Source of the DNA: Bacillota bacterium
GTDB taxonomy: Bacteria; Bacillota; Clostridia; Oscillospirales; Acutalibacteraceae
Length of the DNA: 19,167 nt
Assembly (NCBI GenBank): GCA_023416955.1
Contig: JAEZGM010000051.1
Coordinates: 1-19,167 of the forward strand
Reading direction: 5' to 3'
In this document: positions 15,716-19,167 of the stretch, one piece after another
Position numbering within the stretch: the first letter of the stretch is position 1
How the letters are laid out: every line of letters begins with the position of its first letter
The notes under the pieces: model-generated
The model's input: only the letters and a program-made list of their open reading frames with translations
Database searches by the model: none
What the model was told of the DNA's origin: nothing
Made by a program: the position numbers and the translations under genes

Positions 15716-15883
15716 TTAATACAAAATTAAAAAAAGCATAGCAAAAATACCGCTGCAAAGCGAAAGCAGAAGAAGCATTAATTTTAGCATCACGCCATAA
15801 CCCGCGTTATTTTCACTGACATGCAGCGTGGCTACAAGTCCCAAAATAGAGAAGATAAGAGTGATCCCTGCCACAACTTTCAT
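15716..15883 (-). CDS. Small two-helix membrane protein (55 aa)
   Basis: This protein of 55 residues has two predicted membrane helices, at about 3-22 and 33-55, joined by a short polar loop (HVSENNAGYG). The start at 15883 has GGAGGGG 7 bases upstream; the longer open frame to 15967 adds a Cys-rich leader without a site. It is not recognised as a member of any family. It is divergent to the MFS gene and about 240 bp upstream of the HD-GYP gene on the same strand, so it could be the first gene of that transcript, although the intervening repeat makes independent transcription likely. The good ribosome site is the main evidence that it is real. Confidence 0.65.
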   Translation of the reverse strand: MKVVAGITLIFSILGLVATLHVSENNAGYGVMLKLMLLLLSLCSGIFAMLFLILY

Positions 15884-15979
15884 GACAATCCCCTCCGTTT
15901 CGCAGTTCCGACTGATAATACTTACGGCCACGGAAAGGCATTTATTCCGCACAGCAGCGCAAAACAATGATCATTTTCG

Positions 15980-16008
15980 TTGCGCCGCGGGCGTAAAAAA
16001 TGTATAAT
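15980..16008 (+). promoter_or_regulatory. Probable promoter of the MFS gene
   Basis: TATAAT at 16003-16008 matches the consensus exactly, and TTGCGC at 15980-15985 (three of six) lies 17 bp upstream. Transcription from here would include the hairpin element 16032-16102 in the 5' leader of the transporter mRNA. Confidence 0.55.
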
Positions 16009-16031
16009 TAAAATATTATGCGACCGATGAA

Positions 16032-16102
16032 TATAGTCAGTTCATTTGAAAACAGAACCAATCTCCATTTTCTTGGATGTTTTCTAAAGTGAACTGACTA
16101 TA
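16032..16102. repeat. Hairpin/MITE-like element with 13-bp terminal inverted repeats
   Basis: The ends TATAGTCAGTTCA (16032-16044) and TGAACTGACTATA (16090-16102) are perfectly complementary. Pairing resumes after a small bulge (GAAAACA with TGTTTTC), giving an approximately 71-bp foldback. The TA at each outer end could be the target duplication expected of IS630/Tc1-type MITEs; this is an inference. It lies between the promoter and the ribosome site of the MFS gene. Confidence 0.75.
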
Positions 16103-16135
16103 CAGATAAACAGGATTTGAAAGAGGGGCGAAAGC

Positions 16136-17374
16136 GTGAAGAAAAATTATTTCAGCGCATACGCAGGATTACCCAAAGAAGTTTATATTATATTTGGAGC
16201 AAGGATCATCAGCTGCATGGGAAGTTTTATTATGCCGTTGCTGGCCTTGATTCTGACCCAGAAACTTGGCCTGACAAAAACGCAGGCGGGTAATTTTTCT
16301 TTCATGCTGATCGCTTCCCAGGCGCCGTGCCTGATTTTGGGCGGCAAGCTGATTGACACCGTCGGCCGAAAAAAAGTGCTTGTCATCTTTCAAAGCGCGG
16401 GTGCTTTTTTCTACCTGCTTTGTGCGTTCGTGCCGAACAGCGCCATGATTATTTGCATCGTAATTGCCGCGAACCTGTATGTGATTGCTTCCCCGTCCTT
16501 TGATGCAATCATGGCGGATTTAACTGTGCCCGAAAACCGGCAGTCGGCATTCTCGCTGATTTATTTAGGGATCAACATCGGCATGACAATCAGCCCGCTG
16601 CTGGGTGGCTTCCTGTTTAAAAGCCATCTTCACCTGCTGTTTTTACTCGACGCAGTAACCACGCTGGCTTGCACCATTATTATCGGTCTGACCATTCACG
16701 AGCCGGATTTCCGCCAGCCCATTTTACAGCAGGAAAACGGAGCGGAGCCAGCGAAAGAAGCCTCTGTTTTACAGGTGCTGAAAGCGACGCCATTTCTTGC
16801 CGGTTTTATAATTCTGATGTTTTGTTACGACTTCACCTATTCTCAATGGAATTTTATGATGCCGCTTCAGCTCGGCGACTTATTCGGTGAAAAGGGCGCG
16901 CCGTTTTACAGCTATCTGAATGCGCTGAACGCCTTTACAGTCATTGTTTTCACGCCTCTGGTGACAAGACTGACACGCCGTTTCCGCCCGCTTGCCGTAA
17001 TCGGCTCCGGTGCAGCGCTGTACTTCGCGGCATTCCTTGCGTTCAGCATGATCCGTAGCTTGCCTTTTTATTTCATCTTCGCTGTTCTGTTTACGTTCGG
17101 CGAAATTTTGGTCACCATCAACATCGGCAGCTTTGTCGCAAATCATTCCCCTTCCGCATACCGCGGCAGGATTAATTCCATCCGAATGTTTGAAAGCGGA
17201 TTTGCCAGCGCGATGGGTCCGCTTATTATGGGCTACGCTGTTACTGCACTGGATTATACCGTAAGCTGGATTCTAATTGCCGCTGTCATTCTTCTCGGCG
17301 GTATCGGGATGCTCGCACTGAACAGGAAAGAAGTCAAAAGTCAGCCGATTGCAGACCAACAGCCGGCTGTTTGA
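16136..17374 (+). CDS. Major facilitator superfamily transporter
   Basis: This 412-aa protein has about 12 hydrophobic segments and belongs to the major facilitator superfamily. The loop 2-3 motif A is recognisable as GGKLIDTVGRKKV at 69-81. A charged central loop at about 195-215 separates the two six-helix halves. The start is a GTG at 16136 preceded by AGAGGGG with 7 bases of spacing. The family suggests proton-driven efflux or uptake across the cytoplasmic membrane, most like drug-efflux members; the substrate cannot be read from the sequence. The gene stands alone on the plus strand and converges with a 58-codon gene only 12 bp after its stop. Its leader contains the foldback element 16032-16102. 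Confidence 0.93.
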   Translation: MKKNYFSAYAGLPKEVYIIFGARIISCMGSFIMPLLALILTQKLGLTKTQAGNFSFMLIASQAPCLILGGKLIDTVGRKKVLVIFQSAGAFFYLLCAFVPNSAMIICIVIAANLYVIASPSFDAIMADLTVPENRQSAFSLIYLGINIGMTISPLLGGFLFKSHLHLLFLLDAVTTLACTIIIGLTIHEPDFRQPILQQENGAEPAKEASVLQVLKATPFLAGFIILMFCYDFTYSQWNFMMPLQLGDLFGEKGAPFYSYLNALNAFTVIVFTPLVTRLTRRFRPLAVIGSGAALYFAAFLAFSMIRSLPFYFIFAVLFTFGEILVTINIGSFVANHSPSAYRGRINSIRMFESGFASAMGPLIMGYAVTALDYTVSWILIAAVILLGGIGMLALNRKEVKSQPIADQQPAV

Positions 17375-17386
17375 ACCGGCAGCCAT

Positions 17387-17563
17387 TTAAAATATCGTTT
17401 TTTTCGGTACAATCATCTCAACCGTACCGTATTGAACGTATTTTCCGCTCTTCGTAAGGCCATCCTGAATAAAATAGATGACCGGATACCCTAATTCCCG
17501 AAGGAGCTCGGCAGCCGAAAAGCCAACGTCAACATTGCCAAAACGCATTACAAAGCTCACCAT
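17387..17563 (-). CDS. Hypothetical 58-aa protein
   Basis: This short reading frame encodes 58 residues: MVSFVMRFGNVDVGFSAAEL at the start, then a central GYPVIYFIQDGL segment and a basic end (VPKKTIF). GGAGG lies 6 bases before the ATG, a strong site for such a small gene. The composition is balanced, with no membrane segment and no signal peptide; short alternating beta strands are suggested. The family is not recognised. It lies between the MFS gene (convergent, 12 bp) and the terminator hairpin of pfkA, so it needs its own promoter; none is obvious in the 77 bp before that hairpin. Confidence 0.6.
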   Translation of the reverse strand: MVSFVMRFGNVDVGFSAAELLRELGYPVIYFIQDGLTKSGKYVQYGTVEMIVPKKTIF

Positions 17564-17640
17564 ACCGCGCCTCCGCTCATAAAGTACTTCTACTGTATTT
17601 TATGCCGGAGCTATGACTGCCGTTCCATTGCGCGCAAACA

Positions 17641-17688
17641 AAGAAGGTGTTGCAAAATGGATTTTCATCCATTTTGCAACACCTTCTT
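17641..17688 (-). terminator. pfkA terminator, 22-bp perfect stem
   Basis: Positions 17641-17662 pair perfectly with 17667-17688 around a TTTC loop. On the minus strand the stem is followed by TTTGTTTG. It lies 22 bp after the pfkA stop. The apical TGCAAAATGGAT recurs in the hairpin at 15-36. Confidence 0.85.
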
Positions 17689-17710
17689 ATATGCAACAGA
17701 CCCTTTAATA

Positions 17711-18679
17711 TCAGATTGAAATTGTATGCGCAATCTCATAAAGACGGGTATCAAATACACGCTTCATATCGAGTGCTTCGGTAATATCCAAATCGGTAAT
17801 TTTACCGTCGCGCATAACCACAACACGGTTGCTGTGCCCGTCATGCAGGAGCTTTGTGGCATAGTAACCCATTTCACTGCCTACAACGCGGTCACGCAAG
17901 CTCGGAGAGCCGCCGCGCTGCACATGGCCGAGCACTGTCGCACGGGTTTCGATTCCCGTCTGCGCCTCAATGTCCTTCGCCAGTTTGTCGACCCCGCCGA
18001 CGCCTTCGGCAACAACGATGATAAAGTGCTTTTTCCCGGTCTTCTGCGTGAACTGCATACGCCCGATGATGTCTTTCTGGAAATCATACGGTATTTCGGG
18101 AACCAGAATGGAAGTCGCACCGACCGCGATACCGGTCTGCAGTGCCAAATCACCGCAGCGTCTGCCCATTACTTCAACCACGCTGCAGCGGTCATGGGAC
18201 TCCGTGGTATCACGCAGACGGTCGACCATCTCTACAGCGGTATTCATTGCGGTATCAAAACCGATGGTGTATTCGCTGGAGGCAATATCATTGTCAATCG
18301 TGCCAGGCACGCCGATGCACGGGACACCCGCGCCGGTCAAGTCCCTTGCGCCGCGGAATGAACCGTCGCCGCCGATGACCACTACGCCGTCAATACCCAT
18401 TTCACGACAGTTCTTTGCAGCTTTTTGAACACCCTCAGGAGTGTTGAATTCGGGACTGCGCGCGGTGAAAAGCGTCGTGCCGCCGGTATGGATAATATCT
18501 GAAACACTGCGCAGATCCATTTCCTCAACATCTTTCGCCAAAAGACCGTTGTATCCTCTGCGAATGCCTATAACACGCATATCGAGCGCGATGCCGGATC
18601 TTACTACAGCACGGATTGCTGCGTTCATTCCCGGTGCATCTCCACCGCTGGTTAAGACAGCGATTGTTTTCTTACTCAT
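17711..18679 (-). CDS. pfkA: ATP-dependent 6-phosphofructokinase
   Basis: This 322-aa protein is full length for bacterial phosphofructokinase, which phosphorylates fructose 6-phosphate to fructose 1,6-bisphosphate in glycolysis. Visible motifs are TSGGDAPGMNAAIR (10-23), GGDGS (103-107), PGTIDND (125-131) with catalytic Asp129, IGFDTA (139-144) and MGRRCGDLA (171-179). Gly in GGDGS and in PGTIDND marks the ATP-using type rather than the pyrophosphate type. The ATG at 18679 is preferred to an in-frame TTG at 18703; AAGGGG lies 8-9 bases before it. It follows dnaE on the same strand, a gene order common in Firmicutes, but has its own promoter candidate at 18824-18853 and a leader containing a repeat element. 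Confidence 0.97.
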   Translation of the reverse strand: MSKKTIAVLTSGGDAPGMNAAIRAVVRSGIALDMRVIGIRRGYNGLLAKDVEEMDLRSVSDIIHTGGTTLFTARSPEFNTPEGVQKAAKNCREMGIDGVVVIGGDGSFRGARDLTGAGVPCIGVPGTIDNDIASSEYTIGFDTAMNTAVEMVDRLRDTTESHDRCSVVEVMGRRCGDLALQTGIAVGATSILVPEIPYDFQKDIIGRMQFTQKTGKKHFIIVVAEGVGGVDKLAKDIEAQTGIETRATVLGHVQRGGSPSLRDRVVGSEMGYYATKLLHDGHSNRVVVMRDGKITDLDITEALDMKRVFDTRLYEIAHTISI

Positions 18680-18712
18680 GTCATGATCCCCTTCTCTTTC
18701 CAAACATATCCC

Positions 18713-18798
18713 GGTAATCGCTGATTAAAGTAAAATCTGAAGCCACTCAGTCCAGTATCTTAACAGCTTCAAATTTCTGTCTGAAGACTTAATCATCG
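18713..18798. repeat. Short interspersed repeat, family 2, copy 2
   Basis: This is the second copy of the repeat seen at 15620-15699. Its ends are imperfect inverted repeats: CGCTGATTAA at 18719-18728 and TTAATCATCG at 18789-18798, one mismatch in ten. An inner GAAGC/GCTTC pair can form as well. It lies between the pfkA promoter candidate and the pfkA start codon, so it should be transcribed as a folded leader. Confidence 0.75.
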
Positions 18799-18823
18799 TT
18801 TATCTAAGACTGATATTATTCTT

Positions 18824-18853
18824 ATTATAGTCGATTCGACAAATAATAATCAA
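18824..18853 (-). promoter_or_regulatory. Probable pfkA promoter
   Basis: On the minus strand TTGATT (18853-18848; four of six) is separated by 18 bp from a perfect TATAAT (18829-18824). It lies between the dnaE stop and the family 2 repeat, about 145 bp upstream of the pfkA start. Confidence 0.6.
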
Positions 18854-18888
18854 CTCTAAAGTATGGACAATCATTTCTCATCTATGGA

Positions 18889-19167
18889 TTATCGTTGCAT
18901 TTCATCCACAAACACAACATTTTTTTCTCCCAGCAATTTATTTAGCTCACGAAGTAGCACATCATTGATACTGACGCGCATAGACGCCGGCGCCCGCAGC
19001 AATTTTTTTGTGTCCTGAAAATAAACATAAAGCGGCGTTGCGCCGTCAAATACCGCAAGGTATTTTTTTGCACGGTCATACTGCGGACTGTCTTCACTGG
19101 GTACTTTCAGGTACAAACCCGGCCGGGCCGCTTTTTTCGGCGGCTTTTCCTCCACACTGCCGGGATT
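18889..19167 (-). CDS. dnaE: DNA polymerase III subunit alpha, C-terminal fragment (runs off the window)
   Basis: The last 92 residues of a gene on the minus strand are present; the frame stays open to the right edge, so the true start is outside. The fragment has the pattern seen at the C-terminus of DnaE-type replicative polymerases: PGLYLKVPSEDS, then PLYVYFQDTKKLLRAP, then INDVLLRELNKLLGEKNVVFV. The catalytic polymerase domains are not visible, so the call rests on this tail and on the dnaE to pfkA order common in Firmicutes. A GTG at 19153-19155 is internal and should not be taken as the start. Confidence 0.75.
   Translation of the reverse strand, partial: NPGSVEEKPPKKAARPGLYLKVPSEDSPQYDRAKKYLAVFDGATPLYVYFQDTKKLLRAPASMRVSINDVLLRELNKLLGEKNVVFVDEMQR

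Noticed and set aside
18680..18703. TTG start adding 8 residues to PfkA
   Set aside because: Phosphofructokinases begin just before the KKTIAVLTSGG strand; the ATG at 18679 fits the family and has a ribosome site.

Overview
This window looks like the chromosome of a Gram-positive, low-to-mid GC anaerobe of the class Clostridia, most likely an Oscillospiraceae/Acutalibacteraceae-type relative. The evidence is the strong AGGAGG-type ribosome binding sites on most genes, the dnaE to pfkA gene order, a LemA plus DUF2207 pair, an S1-repeat protein, a lipoprotein cyclophilin and an HD-GYP protein. The lineage is an inference from gene content; no rRNA is present. No phage, plasmid, CRISPR array, tRNA or intact transposase was seen.

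Layout. Positions 1-2760 hold a transcription-unit end (hairpin) and the two-gene unit lemA-DUF2207 (+). From 2957 to 6425 three minus-strand genes follow: a lipoprotein cyclophilin and a Q/N-rich Tic20/DUF4870-like membrane protein, which are adjacent and probably co-transcribed, then pyrG (CTP synthase) behind its own consensus promoter, which lies inside a perfect inverted repeat. A triple S1-domain protein (+, 6589-7518) converges on the sbcD-sbcC nuclease operon (-, 7666-11957), and a 19-bp hairpin lies between them. A nicotinamidase-like hydrolase and a VOC-fold protein form a second minus-strand pair (12139-13049). A cytoplasmic C39/papain-like putative peptidase (13314-13964) lies between two inverted copies of a MITE-like repeat. 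It is followed by a c-di-GMP phosphodiesterase-like HD-GYP protein (14264-15472), a 55-aa membrane protein, an MFS transporter (+), an unannotated-size 58-aa protein, pfkA, and the 3' end of dnaE.

Most genes are housekeeping: CTP synthesis, DNA double-strand-break processing, glycolysis and replication. The least explained content is intergenic. Three different families of short, transposase-less inverted-repeat elements are present (13143-13245 with 14087-14194; 15620-15699 with 18713-18798; 16032-16102). Two of them sit between a recognisable promoter and its gene (MFS transporter, pfkA), so they should be transcribed as structured 5' leaders. Several terminator-like hairpins share the same apical sequence (CAAAATGGAT type). 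The pyrG promoter carries an operator-like arrangement of four GGCGAT half-sites. No obviously new multi-gene system can be claimed from this window; the best leads are these repeat families, the pyrG operator-like site and the repeat-flanked peptidase-like gene.
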